A stretch of 64,000 nt of DNA from Planctomycetota bacterium (GCA_016209605.1 JACQVS010000015.1:1-64000), one strand, 5' to 3'. Counted from the stretch's first letter, positions 43,844-53,105 are shown. The notes: generated from the letters alone by a model not told the origin. Program-made: numbers and translations.

Positions 43844-44146
43844 TCAATCCCAGAATTCCGGCCGGTCCTCCGGGCGGGTCTTGGGCGGGTCCTTCATTTT
43901 CTTCTCGAAGTCCTGGAAGGCCTTGCTCTGGCTCTCCTTCTGCTTCTTGAGAATTTTGTCGAAGCCATCCTGGTCGGGCTTCTTCATGGCCTCGGCGAAG
44001 AGGTCAACCTCCACCCGCCAGAGGTGCAGGCGGTCTCCCTTCAGCTCGAACTCGAGGTAGCTCCCGGTCGTCCACTTCAAGGCCTCCATCACCTCATTGG
44101 GGAGCTTGATGGAGCCATCTGGATTGATTCTGATTCGTTGGCTCAA
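43844..44146 (-). CDS. AbrB/SpoVT-like DNA-binding protein
   Basis: The first 45 residues of this 100-residue protein (INPDGSIKLPNEVMEALKW, then GSYLEFELKGDRLHLWRV) form the swapped-hairpin AbrB fold found in transition regulators and MazE-type antitoxins. The rest is a charged helical tail (KILKKQKESQSKAF). No toxin gene follows. It begins 23 bases after lysS, at the end of a five-gene run. Confidence 0.7.
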   Translation of the reverse strand: MSQRIRINPDGSIKLPNEVMEALKWTTGSYLEFELKGDRLHLWRVEVDLFAEAMKKPDQDGFDKILKKQKESQSKAFQDFEKKMKDPPKTRPEDRPEFWD

Positions 44147-44169
44147 AGAGCACCCTCCTTTCCAATAGT

Positions 44170-45654
44170 TTATTCATCCTTGGGCCGCATCAGCGGGAAG
44201 GCGATGACATCGCGAATGGACGGCGCGTCGGCAAGGAGCATCACCAGCCGGTCGATCCCCAGGCCGACGCCGCCGGTTGGCGGCATGCCGCAACCGATGG
44301 CCTTGACGAAATCATGGTCGATGGGATGGTGGGCGATGCCCGCCTTGTCCTTGCCCAGCCCCTTCTGGTCCTCCAGGCGCTGGAGCTGCTCCACCGGATC
44401 GGTCAGCTCCGAGTAGGCGTTGCCAAGCTCCATTCCGGCCGCCATGGGCTCGAAGCGCTCCACCACGCGGGGGTTGCCGCGCTTCGCCTTGGTGAGCGGC
44501 GAGATCTCCACCGGGTGGTCGCAGACGAAGGTTGGTTGTAGGAGCCCGGGCTCGACCAGATTCTTGAAAAGCTCCATGACGCCGTGCCCCCAGGTGAGCG
44601 GCTGCGGGATCTCGAGGCCGCGTTTCTTCAGCTCGGCGGCGAGGGCGGCCGCTTCCATGCCCTCGGCGTCAATGCCGCGCTCCTTGAGGCCGTCAAGGAC
44701 CGTCAGCTTCCGCCACGGCGGCGTGAAGTCGATCTCCTGCCCCTGGTAGCGGATCTTCATGGCGCCGGTGATCTCCAGCGCGACGCTCGAGACCAGGTCC
44801 TGGAACCGCTCCATCTGGTCGTGGTAGTCGGTGTAGGCCTCGTACCACTCCAGCATGGTGAACTCCGGGTTGTGGCTGCGGTCGATGCCCTCGTTGCGGA
44901 AGTTCTGGCAGATGGTGAAGACCTTCTCGAAGCCGCCGACGATGAAGCGCTTGAGCGGCAGCTCCGGGGAGATGCGCAGGTAGGCCGGCTGGTCCGAGAG
45001 CGCGTGGATCGAGGTGGCAAACGGCCGGGCCTCGGCGCCGCCGTAGATCATTTCAATGGCCGGCGTGGTGACCTCGAGGAAGCCGCGCTGCTCGAGATGC
45101 CGCCGGATGGCGGAGATGGCGCGAGCCCGCACCTCCATGATGAGGCGCGAGGCCGGGTCGGTGATCCAGTAGAGGTAGCGTTCGCGGTACTTGATCTCCG
45201 GATCGGCGAGCTGGAACCAGGTCTTCTCCTCGGTCGCCTTCTGGATCGGCACCCGCACCACCGCCTTGGCCAGGATCTCGAAGGCCGCGGCGTGGACGGT
45301 CAGCTCCCCCATCTTGGTCAGGAAGACCGGCCCGCGCGCTCCCAGGTGGTCGCCGAGGTCGACGGTCTTCTTGACGATCTTCCAGGCGGCGTCATCGAAG
45401 TCGTTCTTGCGGAACATCAGCTGGAGTTGGGCGCTGGCATCGCGGATGTCGGCGAAGACGAGCTTGCCGGCATCGCGATGGGCGGTGAGGCGGCCGGCCA
45501 CCGCCACCTCCTTCCCCATCAGCTCCGCCTGCCGCTGGCGCACCTCCGCCAGGGTGTGGGTGCGGGAGAAGGAGTAAGGGTAGGGGTTCAAGCCCTGCGC
45601 CCGCAGCTCCCCGCGCTTTTCTAAAAGTTCATCATCGAAGGAGTGGTGGGTCAT
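44170..45654 (-). CDS. lysS: Lysyl-tRNA synthetase, class II
   Basis: The enzyme (494 aa) charges tRNA-Lys. The OB-fold anticodon domain (about 50-150; VAVAGRLTAHRDAGKLVFADI) precedes the catalytic core with motif 2 (FRNEGIDRSHNPEFTMLEWYEAY split over adjacent strands) and motif 3 (PPTGGVGLGIDRLVMLL). EARPF and GNAYSELTDP are also diagnostic. The Met at 45654 is preceded by AGAGA. It follows the Gfo/Idh gene by 23 bases, an unusual partner for a translation gene. Confidence 0.95.
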   Translation of the reverse strand: MTHHSFDDELLEKRGELRAQGLNPYPYSFSRTHTLAEVRQRQAELMGKEVAVAGRLTAHRDAGKLVFADIRDASAQLQLMFRKNDFDDAAWKIVKKTVDLGDHLGARGPVFLTKMGELTVHAAAFEILAKAVVRVPIQKATEEKTWFQLADPEIKYRERYLYWITDPASRLIMEVRARAISAIRRHLEQRGFLEVTTPAIEMIYGGAEARPFATSIHALSDQPAYLRISPELPLKRFIVGGFEKVFTICQNFRNEGIDRSHNPEFTMLEWYEAYTDYHDQMERFQDLVSSVALEITGAMKIRYQGQEIDFTPPWRKLTVLDGLKERGIDAEGMEAAALAAELKKRGLEIPQPLTWGHGVMELFKNLVEPGLLQPTFVCDHPVEISPLTKAKRGNPRVVERFEPMAAGMELGNAYSELTDPVEQLQRLEDQKGLGKDKAGIAHHPIDHDFVKAIGCGMPPTGGVGLGIDRLVMLLADAPSIRDVIAFPLMRPKDE

Positions 45655-45677
45655 GAATCTCTCTGGAATCCGGTCCT

Positions 45678-46877
45678 TCAGCTGCTCTTCAGCATCTCCT
45701 CCCACGTGACGGCCCGCCGCTCGTAAACCGCTTTGCGGACGAGCAGCCCCACCAGGGTGGCGTCGCGGCCGTTGTAGACGGTGGAGTGAGGAATCCGGTC
45801 GTGCCGGATGCAATCGATGAAGGAGTTGATGGCCAGGGTGGTCTCATCCTCGATCTCCGGCTGCACCAGCTGCGTCTTGTCCTTGCGGTCGGACCGGTCG
45901 GAGTAGGTGATCTTGCCGGCGGTCAAGTCGATCCCCCCCAGAAGGCCGATGAAGCGCTCGTGATGGCCGCTGAAGGCCGGGTCGTTGGGGGAGATCCAGC
46001 TGTGGCTGAACTGGACGATGAAATTGCCGGGGTACTCGAGGATGGCGCAGTAGAAGTCGGAGACGTCGCGTCCGGGATCGTTCGATCTGAAGAGCTCCCG
46101 GTTGCCGAGGCCGAAGGCCTGCCTGGGGGTGGCGCCGGCGACCCAGTTGATGACATCCCAGGAGTGCACCGCTTGCTCCACCATCCAGTCGCCCGATTCG
46201 AGGACGCGGCTCTGCCAGGAGCCCGGCCCGCCGAGGCCGAACTTGCCGCCCCAGGCGTTGTTGAAGGCCGCCCGGCCCTCGACCAGCGGCCCCAGCACCT
46301 TGTCCTCGCGGATCAGCTTGATGCCTTCCATGGTGCGCGGGTTGCAGCGCCGCTGGAAGCCGATCTGCACCTTGACCTGGGGGTGCTTCTCCTGCTGGCT
46401 GACGATATCATCCGCCTCCTTGACGGAGATGCACATCGGCTTTTCGCCGTAGAGGTGCTTCCCCGCGGCGATGCAGTCCATGTAAATGCGGTAGTGCGCC
46501 ACGCACGGGGTGGCACTGAAGACCGCCTCGATGGAAGGATCCTCAAGCAGCTTGCGGTAATCGGTGTGAAGCGCCGGCTTCCGGCCGCCGGCGGCCTCCA
46601 CCAGGCCCGCGGCGTGGTTGAGGCGGCCCTCGTCGAGGTCGCAAACGGCGGCGATGCTGACGTAATTGTTCTTGAGGGCGGTCTCGAGGTGGCGAGTCCC
46701 CCGCCCGCCCACGCCGATCAGGCCGGCGCGGACCGGGTCGCCGGGGCCGGCAGCGAGGGGGGCGGGGGGGCCAGCCAGGGCGCTCCAGCCGGTTCCCGCC
46801 GCCGCGGCGCTTGCGGCGCCCGCGGCCAGGAAGCTCCGGCGGCTGAGGGTTCGTTGGTCATCGGGTTTCCGGTTCAT
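45678..46877 (-). CDS. Gfo/Idh/MocA-family oxidoreductase, Tat-exported
   Basis: This 399-residue protein starts with a twin-arginine signal (TLSRRSFLAAGAASAAAAG). The Rossmann domain follows (VRAGLIGVGGRGTRHLETAL) and the family motif GEKPMCISVKEA carries the conserved EKP Lys. A C-terminal domain (QAVHSWDVINWV) closes the fold. Such Tat-exported members are abundant in planctomycetes; substrates are often sugars or inositols. Its first 20 bases overlap the permease gene. Confidence 0.88.
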   Translation of the reverse strand: MNRKPDDQRTLSRRSFLAAGAASAAAAGTGWSALAGPPAPLAAGPGDPVRAGLIGVGGRGTRHLETALKNNYVSIAAVCDLDEGRLNHAAGLVEAAGGRKPALHTDYRKLLEDPSIEAVFSATPCVAHYRIYMDCIAAGKHLYGEKPMCISVKEADDIVSQQEKHPQVKVQIGFQRRCNPRTMEGIKLIREDKVLGPLVEGRAAFNNAWGGKFGLGGPGSWQSRVLESGDWMVEQAVHSWDVINWVAGATPRQAFGLGNRELFRSNDPGRDVSDFYCAILEYPGNFIVQFSHSWISPNDPAFSGHHERFIGLLGGIDLTAGKITYSDRSDRKDKTQLVQPEIEDETTLAINSFIDCIRHDRIPHSTVYNGRDATLVGLLVRKAVYERRAVTWEEMLKSS

Positions 46878-48465
46878 GTTCCTTGCCTGTCCGTTTACCA
46901 GCCGGCCAGACACGGGCCAGCAGTTGAAAGCACCCTATCATAAAGAGAACGGCGGCAAGATGGAACAAGCAAAGCGCCGCCGGCGTTTCCAGGACGGTGT
47001 TGTAGTGGAGCAGCGAGTAAATGGTGAGCGGCACCGGCTGGAAGCCCGGCGGCGCCGCCAGGACGGACGCCGACAGCTCGCCGCTCTGGAAGATGAGGAA
47101 GGCGGCGGCGGCGAGGGCCAGCCCGGGGGCGGCGAGCGGCAGGTAGACGCGGAGGAGCCTGGCGTGGAAGGCGGCCGGCGAGAGCGCGGCGGACTCGAGG
47201 TACTCGAGCGGCACCGACCGCCAGCAGGCGCTCGCGGCGTGCCAGGCGATGGGGAAGAACCGCGCCACCCCCGCCACGATGAGAATGCCCGGGCCGTCGT
47301 AGATGATCTCGAGAACGGGGCGGTTGTAAATCCGGATGAGCGCCGCCCCGAGGAGCGGGCCGGGAACGGCCAGGGGGAACCAGAGAAGGCACCGCAGCCA
47401 GGCGGGCGGCCGCCGCCGCGGCAGCATCGTGATTCCCGCGAGCAGCACGGCCAGAACCACCGCCGCCAGGCTCACCAGGGCGCTCCAGCCGAGATCGCGG
47501 CCGTGGAGATGCAGCACCGCCCGGGCGTTGGAGAAGAACCGCGCGCCGCCGGCCATGGAGAAGAGCTTGCCTAACGGCCAGGCCACCCAGAGGAGAGCCA
47601 GCCCCCAGAAGAGCAGGCTCCACCCCTTGCCGAGCTCCAGGGGCGACAGGAAGCGGGTCGAGGCGGAGGGCGCGAAGCTGAAGCCGCGCTCGAAAAACCG
47701 GCCCGCGAGCGCGGCCGCCGACCCGGCGACCGCCACCGCCGGCAGCGCGAAGAAGAAAGCCGCCCCCGCATCGCCGGTGGCCTGGTACTCGATGAGGATC
47801 TCGACCGGATAAGCGGAGAGGAGGAGCAGCGCCGGCACCTCGTAGTTGAGGAAGACGAGCAGGAAAACCAGGGCCGCGCCGGCCCCAAGGCTGGACGAGA
47901 CCAGGGGAAGGATGACCCGCGCGGCGATTCGCCAGCGGCTCTCCCCCGAGAGCCGGGCGGCCTCGCCGATCTCCACCGGGATCGCCCGCAGGCCGCTCGA
48001 GAAAAAGGCGAGGATGAGCGGCGCGTAGGCAAAGCCGAAGATGAGCACCGCGAAGAGAAAGCGGACCTCCGGGCCGCGACCCGGTAGGTCCCCCAGCAGC
48101 CGGCGCCACACCGCCACCTGGTAGTAGGGCGGCAGGAGGAGGCCGGCGAGGGCAAGCAGCCGGAGCGCCGTCCGCCAGGCTTCCGTCATTTTCACGCTCT
48201 CGAGGATGACGGCCGCGCCGCCGCCGAGGAGCGCCGCCAGGGCGGTCGAGGAGCCGGCGAGGAGCAAGCTGCGGAGGAACAAGCCGGCGAGGCGCCCGCT
48301 CAGGAGGTCGCCCGGCCGCCAGCGGTCCGAAAGCGCCATTTCGAGGATCAAGAAAGCCCCGGGCAGGAAGACCAGAAAGGCCACCAGCAGCCAGCCGGCG
48401 GCCCTGGCAAGAAGGAGCGGCGCCTTCGAGGCCGTGAACGGGGGCGCGCGGCGCGGACTCTTCAT
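46858..48465 (-). CDS. ABC transporter permease, iron(III)/FbpB-type
   Basis: This 535-residue inner-membrane protein has about twelve TM helices and two binding-protein-dependent permease domains. EAA loops are seen at GEAARLSGESRWRIAARVILPL and LESAALSPAAFHARLLRVYLPL. The double-domain form is typical of FbpB/ThiP-type importers. It overlaps the solute-binding gene by ATGA. No ATPase subunit is visible nearby; a distant or shared ATPase would be needed. Confidence 0.85.
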   Translation of the reverse strand: MKSPRRAPPFTASKAPLLLARAAGWLLVAFLVFLPGAFLILEMALSDRWRPGDLLSGRLAGLFLRSLLLAGSSTALAALLGGGAAVILESVKMTEAWRTALRLLALAGLLLPPYYQVAVWRRLLGDLPGRGPEVRFLFAVLIFGFAYAPLILAFFSSGLRAIPVEIGEAARLSGESRWRIAARVILPLVSSSLGAGAALVFLLVFLNYEVPALLLLSAYPVEILIEYQATGDAGAAFFFALPAVAVAGSAAALAGRFFERGFSFAPSASTRFLSPLELGKGWSLLFWGLALLWVAWPLGKLFSMAGGARFFSNARAVLHLHGRDLGWSALVSLAAVVLAVLLAGITMLPRRRPPAWLRCLLWFPLAVPGPLLGAALIRIYNRPVLEIIYDGPGILIVAGVARFFPIAWHAASACWRSVPLEYLESAALSPAAFHARLLRVYLPLAAPGLALAAAAFLIFQSGELSASVLAAPPGFQPVPLTIYSLLHYNTVLETPAALCLFHLAAVLFMIGCFQLLARVWPAGKRTGKEHEPETR

Positions 48466-49493
48466 CGGACGAAGAGTTCCTTCAGGAACGGCTCCGCCTC
48501 CTCCAGGGAGCGGGCCGCCGCTTCGAAGCCGACCTCGAGGAGGCGGAGGTCGGCCGGCAAGGAGAGTTCCGGCGCCGGCTTGAGCCCCCGGCGCACCGGG
48601 ATCTGCGCCGACCCCGAGGCGGCGAGGCGCTGCTCGGTCTCCGGCGAGATCAGAAAGTCTAGCAATTTTTTCGCCGCCTCGGGATTGGGCCCGCCCTTCA
48701 CCAGGGCGGCGGTGTTGGGGATGAGGAAAGCCCCCAGCGGCCGGTCCAGGCCGGGGAAGCCCGGCCGCTGGTCCGGGAAGACCATGCGGATGGAATCGCC
48801 GCGGCGGATGCCCTCCACGGCGTCGTCGGTGTCGGTGAGGCCGAGGGCGGCCTCCCCGGAAGCCACCAAGTCGCGCACCATGGCGTTGCCGGAGACGATC
48901 TGGACGTCGTTCTCCACGAGGCGCTGGAAAAACTTCCGGGCGGCCTCGGGCCCCAGCCGGGCCCACAGCGCTCCGGCGTGGGCGGCGGTGGTGCCGAGGA
49001 GCGGCAGCGCCATGGCCGCCCGGCCGCGCCAGCGGGGATCGTGCAAGGCGGCGATCGAGTCCGGCGCCTCCCTCTCCTCCACCCGGCGGATGTTGTAGAC
49101 CAGGACGCGGACGCGCGCCGCGAAACCGGTCCACAGCGCCCCCTGGCCGCGGCAGGAAGGCGGGAGGCCGTTTTGCTGCGGCGACTCGTGCGCCGCCAGG
49201 AGCCCCTTCTTCGCCAGCGCCACCGTGCGCAGCGCCTCGGAGTTCCAGAAGACGTCGGCGCGCGGCCGATCCCTCTCCTCCAGCAGGCGGTGGTACAGGC
49301 CGGTGGTCTTGTCGGCCTCGGTGTCGTAGCGGGCGAGGACCTTGATCCCGGTTTTCTCCTCGAACGCCTTCAAGACCGGCTGGGAGTAGTTCTGGTCGAG
49401 GGAGCAGTAGACCACCACCTCGGGAGGCCTCTGGCCTCGGGGGCCGCAGCCGGCCAGCCCGCCCATCAGAAAAACGGCAAACCTTGCTTTCAT
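48462..49493 (-). CDS. Extracellular solute-binding lipoprotein, FbpA-like
   Basis: This 343-residue protein has a lipoprotein signal (FLMGGLAGC). The fold starts with VVVYCSLDQNYSQPVLKAFEEKTGIKV, the standard opening of the iron(III)/2-aminoethylphosphonate group, and includes ADVFWNSEALRT and VSGNAMVRDLVASGEAALGLTDTDDA. It captures a ligand for the permease that it overlaps. Iron is the usual ligand; a Tyr pair typical of FbpA is not obvious, so another anion or sugar is possible. Confidence 0.83.
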   Translation of the reverse strand: MKARFAVFLMGGLAGCGPRGQRPPEVVVYCSLDQNYSQPVLKAFEEKTGIKVLARYDTEADKTTGLYHRLLEERDRPRADVFWNSEALRTVALAKKGLLAAHESPQQNGLPPSCRGQGALWTGFAARVRVLVYNIRRVEEREAPDSIAALHDPRWRGRAAMALPLLGTTAAHAGALWARLGPEAARKFFQRLVENDVQIVSGNAMVRDLVASGEAALGLTDTDDAVEGIRRGDSIRMVFPDQRPGFPGLDRPLGAFLIPNTAALVKGGPNPEAAKKLLDFLISPETEQRLAASGSAQIPVRRGLKPAPELSLPADLRLLEVGFEAAARSLEEAEPFLKELFVR

Positions 49494-49552
49494 AAAACTC
49501 CCGCCAGCCCCATTTTTTCAAAAAAATTGCTGTCCTGCACTCATTTTTTGCG

Positions 49553-49558
49553 TATAAA
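49553..49558 (+). promoter_or_regulatory. Possible -10 of the exporter gene
   Basis: TATAAA, preceded by TGCG, lies 23 bases before the start codon at 49581. The -35 is weak. If it is right, the leader is very short. Confidence 0.3.
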
Positions 49559-49580
49559 TAGTCGTTCGATCCGTGATGCT

Positions 49581-51797
49581 ATGGTAAGCGAGCCACTCGA
49601 GACCCCCGGCCGTCCGCCCACGCGGCCCCTCAGCTATCGGACCATCAAGAAGATCTTTCCTTACCTGTGGAGGCGGCGGTGGCTGATCCTCGTGACCTTC
49701 CTTCTCACCGCCTCCTACAGCGGCTTGATGGCCGTCCGCAACCTCCTCCCGGCCATCTGGACGGATGGAGTCCTCCTCCCGGAATCCTTGGATGCTGACT
49801 CGATCTTGAACCAGAAACTGGCTCCGGTCTTGAAATGGTTCGGCCTCGAGCGCGACGCCCCCGATGGGGCCTGGCAAAAAATCCCGCTGAAAGGGGAGTT
49901 CCTGGACCTCCAGCTGGCGCGCTACAAGGCCTGCAGAGAAACTTCCGGGAGCCCCTTTTCGAACTCCGTGCGTTCAAAGCTGGATTACACTTTTGAGGAT
50001 GGCGAGGCCCTGTTCGTGATGCTGGGGCCGTCCGCCTCCAGAGAGCCGGCCAGGATCCCTTATCCGAAAGTTCCCTTCACGGAACTGTCCGTCAAAGCGC
50101 CGCCGGAGGCCTTTTCGAAAGATTCGAGCGGCAGGATCGTCTCGGTGCGCTCGGGAAGGCTGTCCTTGACCTGCCATCCGGTCAGGGCCGATTGGGAAAT
50201 CCTCAAGCTTCTGGTCATCTTCGGCCTCATCGTCTGCTTTCTCATCACCGCTTGCGATGTCGGGCAGAAATACCTCGAGCAGTTCGTCATCCAGAACATC
50301 CTCGCCGACCTGCGGCAGGAGCTGATCGGCCACATGACCACCTTGAGCATGGCCTTCTTCAACGAGCGCTCCCGCGGCGACCTCCTCTCCCGCGTCTCCA
50401 ACGACCTCAACCAGGTGAGCGCCAGCCTGCAGCTTATCTTTGGCGATCTCATCCAGAAGTTGATGCTCTTTTTGGTTTCGGCCGGGGCGCTGCTTTATCT
50501 CGAGTGGCGGGCCGCCCTGGCGGTGCTGGCCTTTTATCCCTTCCTCTTCGGCTACATGCTCAAGTCGAGCCACCGCGTGCGGCGGCGAAGCCGCAAGCAG
50601 TCCACCAAGCGCGGGCTCATGACCGTTGCCGTCGAGCAGCTTTTCAGCGGCATCCGCACCGTGAAGAGCTTCAGCATGGAGGAGCTCGAACAAGAGCACT
50701 TCCAGGAGAAGAACAGGGATGTGGTCAAGCAGGCCCTGCGCACCACCCAGGCCCGCATTTTTTCGCTGGCCTCCATCGAGCTTTTTTCCAATCTGGCGCT
50801 GGTCGTCGCCCTCGGGGCCGGCGGCTACTTCATCATCCGCGGCCTCTTCGGACTTTCGATCGGCCTGCTCATCGCCTTCGTCACCATGATTCAAACCATG
50901 TACCTGCCGGTGAAGACTCTCGCCAAGGCCATCGCCACCCTGCAGGAGTCGATGGGGTCGATGGAACGGGTGATGGAGCTTTTCGAGACCCGGCCGACGG
51001 TCGTCGAGGCGACGGAAGCCAGGCCGCTGCCGCCGTTCCAATCCTCGATCCGCTATGACCAGGTATGTTTCAGCTACGGCCGCGAGCAGGTGCTGAAGGA
51101 CATCTCCTTCGAGATCCCCGCCGGCGCCATGGTGGCGATCGTCGGCCCGACCGGCGCCGGAAAGAGCACGGTGGTCGACCTGCTCCTGCGCTTTTACGAC
51201 CCCACGGGGGGGAAGATTCTCATCGACGGCCATGACATCCGCTCCGTCACCATGGACAGCCTGATCTCGCAAGTCGCCATCGTCAGCCAGGACCCTTTCC
51301 TCTTCGACACCACCATCCGCAACAACATCCGCTACGGCCGGCCCGGCGCCGGCGAGGATGAGATCGTGGCCGCCGCCAAGGCGGCCAACATCCACGACTT
51401 CATCATGAGCCTGCCGCAGGGGTACGACACCCCCATCGGCGACCGCGGCGTCATGCTCTCCGGCGGCCAGCGCCAGCGCGTCACCATAGCCCGCTCGCTC
51501 CTCAAGAACGCCCCCATCCTCATCCTCGACGAGGCCACCAGCAACCTCGACTCCGAGTCGGAGGCGGCGGTTCAAGACGCGCTGGAAAGGCTCATCAAGG
51601 TGCGCTCCACCATCGCCATCGCCCACCGCCTCTCCACCATCCAGCACGCCCGGAGCATCATCGTCATCGACCAGGGCGAGATCGCCGAGCAGGGGAGCTT
51701 CGAGGAGCTGATGGAGAAAAATGGGCTCTTCCGCCGCCTCTACCAGCGCCAGTTCAAGGACGGCAACGACGGAAAAGAAGGTAAGAACGGCGAATAG
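49581..51797 (+). CDS. MsbA-like ABC exporter with periplasmic insertion
   Basis: This 738-residue half transporter has a TM domain followed by an ATPase. Walker A is GPTGAGKST (522-530), the signature is LSGGQRQRV, Walker B is ILILDEATSNLDSE and the switch is AHRLSTI. The oddity is a 150-residue insertion (56-206) between TM1 (33-55) and TM2 (207-225), where other exporters have a short loop; it should face the periplasm. The rest matches the lipid A flippase MsbA. The LPS genes in the window fit, but other lipids are possible. Confidence 0.88.
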   Translation: MVSEPLETPGRPPTRPLSYRTIKKIFPYLWRRRWLILVTFLLTASYSGLMAVRNLLPAIWTDGVLLPESLDADSILNQKLAPVLKWFGLERDAPDGAWQKIPLKGEFLDLQLARYKACRETSGSPFSNSVRSKLDYTFEDGEALFVMLGPSASREPARIPYPKVPFTELSVKAPPEAFSKDSSGRIVSVRSGRLSLTCHPVRADWEILKLLVIFGLIVCFLITACDVGQKYLEQFVIQNILADLRQELIGHMTTLSMAFFNERSRGDLLSRVSNDLNQVSASLQLIFGDLIQKLMLFLVSAGALLYLEWRAALAVLAFYPFLFGYMLKSSHRVRRRSRKQSTKRGLMTVAVEQLFSGIRTVKSFSMEELEQEHFQEKNRDVVKQALRTTQARIFSLASIELFSNLALVVALGAGGYFIIRGLFGLSIGLLIAFVTMIQTMYLPVKTLAKAIATLQESMGSMERVMELFETRPTVVEATEARPLPPFQSSIRYDQVCFSYGREQVLKDISFEIPAGAMVAIVGPTGAGKSTVVDLLLRFYDPTGGKILIDGHDIRSVTMDSLISQVAIVSQDPFLFDTTIRNNIRYGRPGAGEDEIVAAAKAANIHDFIMSLPQGYDTPIGDRGVMLSGGQRQRVTIARSLLKNAPILILDEATSNLDSESEAAVQDALERLIKVRSTIAIAHRLSTIQHARSIIVIDQGEIAEQGSFEELMEKNGLFRRLYQRQFKDGNDGKEGKNGE

Positions 51798-51817
51798 CCG
51801 GGTAAATTTTGAATCCC

Positions 51818-51846
51818 TTGCTCGCCCGGAACGCCAGGGATACAAT
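51818..51846 (+). promoter_or_regulatory. Sigma-70-like promoter for the dockerin-VWA gene
   Basis: TTGCTC (51818-51823) and TACAAT (51841-51846) stand 17 bases apart, 50 bases before the start codon. Confidence 0.5.
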
Positions 51847-51895
51847 GCTCTCAAGTTCGGAAAAGGTTGTGTGAACTTTTACGGAGGGCCATGCC

Positions 51896-52762
51896 ATGAG
51901 CTTCAAATCCACGATCCGCGCCGCGGGATCCATCCTCATCGCGGCCGTCATCCTCGGCGCCGCCGGTCCTTTGGAGGGGGCCGGTTTTCTGCGCGGCGAT
52001 GCGGATGGCAAGCCGCCCATCAACATCACCGATGGGATCCACATCCTGAAATACCTCTTTCTCGGGCAGCCGCTCCCGTGCAAGGACGCCGCCGATGTGA
52101 ACGACAGCGGCGAGATCGGGATCGAGGACGCGATCCATCTCCTGCTCTACCTGTTCGTCGCCGGCCCGCCCCCGCTGCCGCCCTTTCCTGACGCTTGCGG
52201 AGCCGATCCATCGGAAGACGCCCTGGACTGCGAGAAGAGCCCCTTCAGCGGGGAGGCCGTCGTTTATCTCATCGACCGCTCCGGCAGCACCGCCGGTGGG
52301 GATCTCGACCTCGAGAAGCGGGAGGTGCTCCGGGATATCGAAAATTTCTCGAGCTGCGTCGAGTTCGGGATCATTTTCTACGATACCAACCTGATGAAGT
52401 TTCCAGCGGGCGGAAAGCCGGTTCCGGCAAGCTCCGAGTTCAAGGCCGCGGCCAAGGCCTTCATCCAATCCGTGCAAGCCGGCCACGGCACCTGTTTCAA
52501 ATCAGCCCTTCTCTCCGCGCTGGACCTCGCCGATCTGGCGCGCGCGGAAAGGAAGCGGATCATTTTTTTTAGTGATGGCTACGCGGCCTGCCCGGGAACC
52601 GACTCGACGGCTTACTCGAACCAGACGCTCCAGGAGGTCAAGACCCGGAACCAGGGCAAGGTTCCCATCCACACGGTGGGCATCGGTTCTGACATCAATG
52701 AAAATTTCATGAAGGCTCTCGCCGCTCAGAATAACGGGACTTACAGAAAAATCGACCGTTGA
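51896..52762 (+). CDS. Secreted dockerin-VWA protein
   Basis: This 288-residue protein has a signal peptide (SILIAAVILGAAG), then a dockerin-like EF-hand pair (about 32-112; GDADGKPPINITDG and DVNDSGEIGIEDA, ending GADPSEDALDC). The rest is a von Willebrand factor A domain with the MIDAS motif DRSGST (127-132), the distal Thr in GHGT and the Asp in FFSDG. It probably binds a metal-dependent protein ligand at the surface. GGAGGG precedes the ATG by 7 bases. Its 3' end abuts a truncated toxin gene. Confidence 0.82.
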   Translation: MSFKSTIRAAGSILIAAVILGAAGPLEGAGFLRGDADGKPPINITDGIHILKYLFLGQPLPCKDAADVNDSGEIGIEDAIHLLLYLFVAGPPPLPPFPDACGADPSEDALDCEKSPFSGEAVVYLIDRSGSTAGGDLDLEKREVLRDIENFSSCVEFGIIFYDTNLMKFPAGGKPVPASSEFKAAAKAFIQSVQAGHGTCFKSALLSALDLADLARAERKRIIFFSDGYAACPGTDSTAYSNQTLQEVKTRNQGKVPIHTVGIGSDINENFMKALAAQNNGTYRKIDR

Positions 52763-52830
52763 ACCCGTTTGATATAGACGATAACTCTCAGAAACTGGTT
52801 GCGAGCCGTCGGAGTGAACTTGATCTTCAC
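52741..52830 (-). pseudogene. Truncated RelE/ParE-type toxin
   Basis: A GTG overlapping the antitoxin stop opens a 29-codon frame: VKIKFTPTARNQFLRVIVYI followed by KRVQR, the N-terminus of a ParE/RelE toxin. It then runs into the end of the VWA gene (SIFL, stop). About 60-70 residues of a normal toxin are missing, so it is non-functional. Confidence 0.7.
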
Positions 52831-53105
52831 AATGCTTCTTCAAGCAGAGCATCCGCTTCCTTGAGGACCTGGTCCAGGTCGTGCCCTCTGCCGGCCTTGA
52901 TTTCATTCTCCCCACGGGCCAGCAAACGCAGGAGCTGCCTCTCGGACTCGGCACGCTCATATTCTTCAACGCTTAACAGCGCGGCGGCCGCCCTCCCCCG
53001 CTGCGTGATGACGACGGGATCCTTGGAAACTCGGATCTTTTTAAGGACCGCAGCTGCATCTTGGCGCAGATCGGTCACTGGAATGAGTTCATGAATCTTT
53101 GCCAT
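52827..53105 (-). CDS. Phd/YefM-type antitoxin
   Basis: This 92-residue protein has the family N-terminus (IHELIPVTDLRQDAAAVLKKI) with PVVITQRGRAAAALLSVEEYER, the DNA-binding and dimer part; the C-terminus is the toxin-binding helix. GGAGGT stands 8 bases before the ATG at 53105. The cognate toxin downstream is truncated, so this is an orphan antitoxin and perhaps only a repressor. A 143-bp gap upstream holds nothing recognisable. Confidence 0.82.
   Translation of the reverse strand: MAKIHELIPVTDLRQDAAAVLKKIRVSKDPVVITQRGRAAAALLSVEEYERAESERQLLRLLARGENEIKAGRGHDLDQVLKEADALLEEAL

Noticed and set aside
43844-44146. AbrB-like gene as a MazE antitoxin of a pair
   Set aside because: No toxin-like gene lies on either side; the downstream space holds repeat copy C and then TerC.
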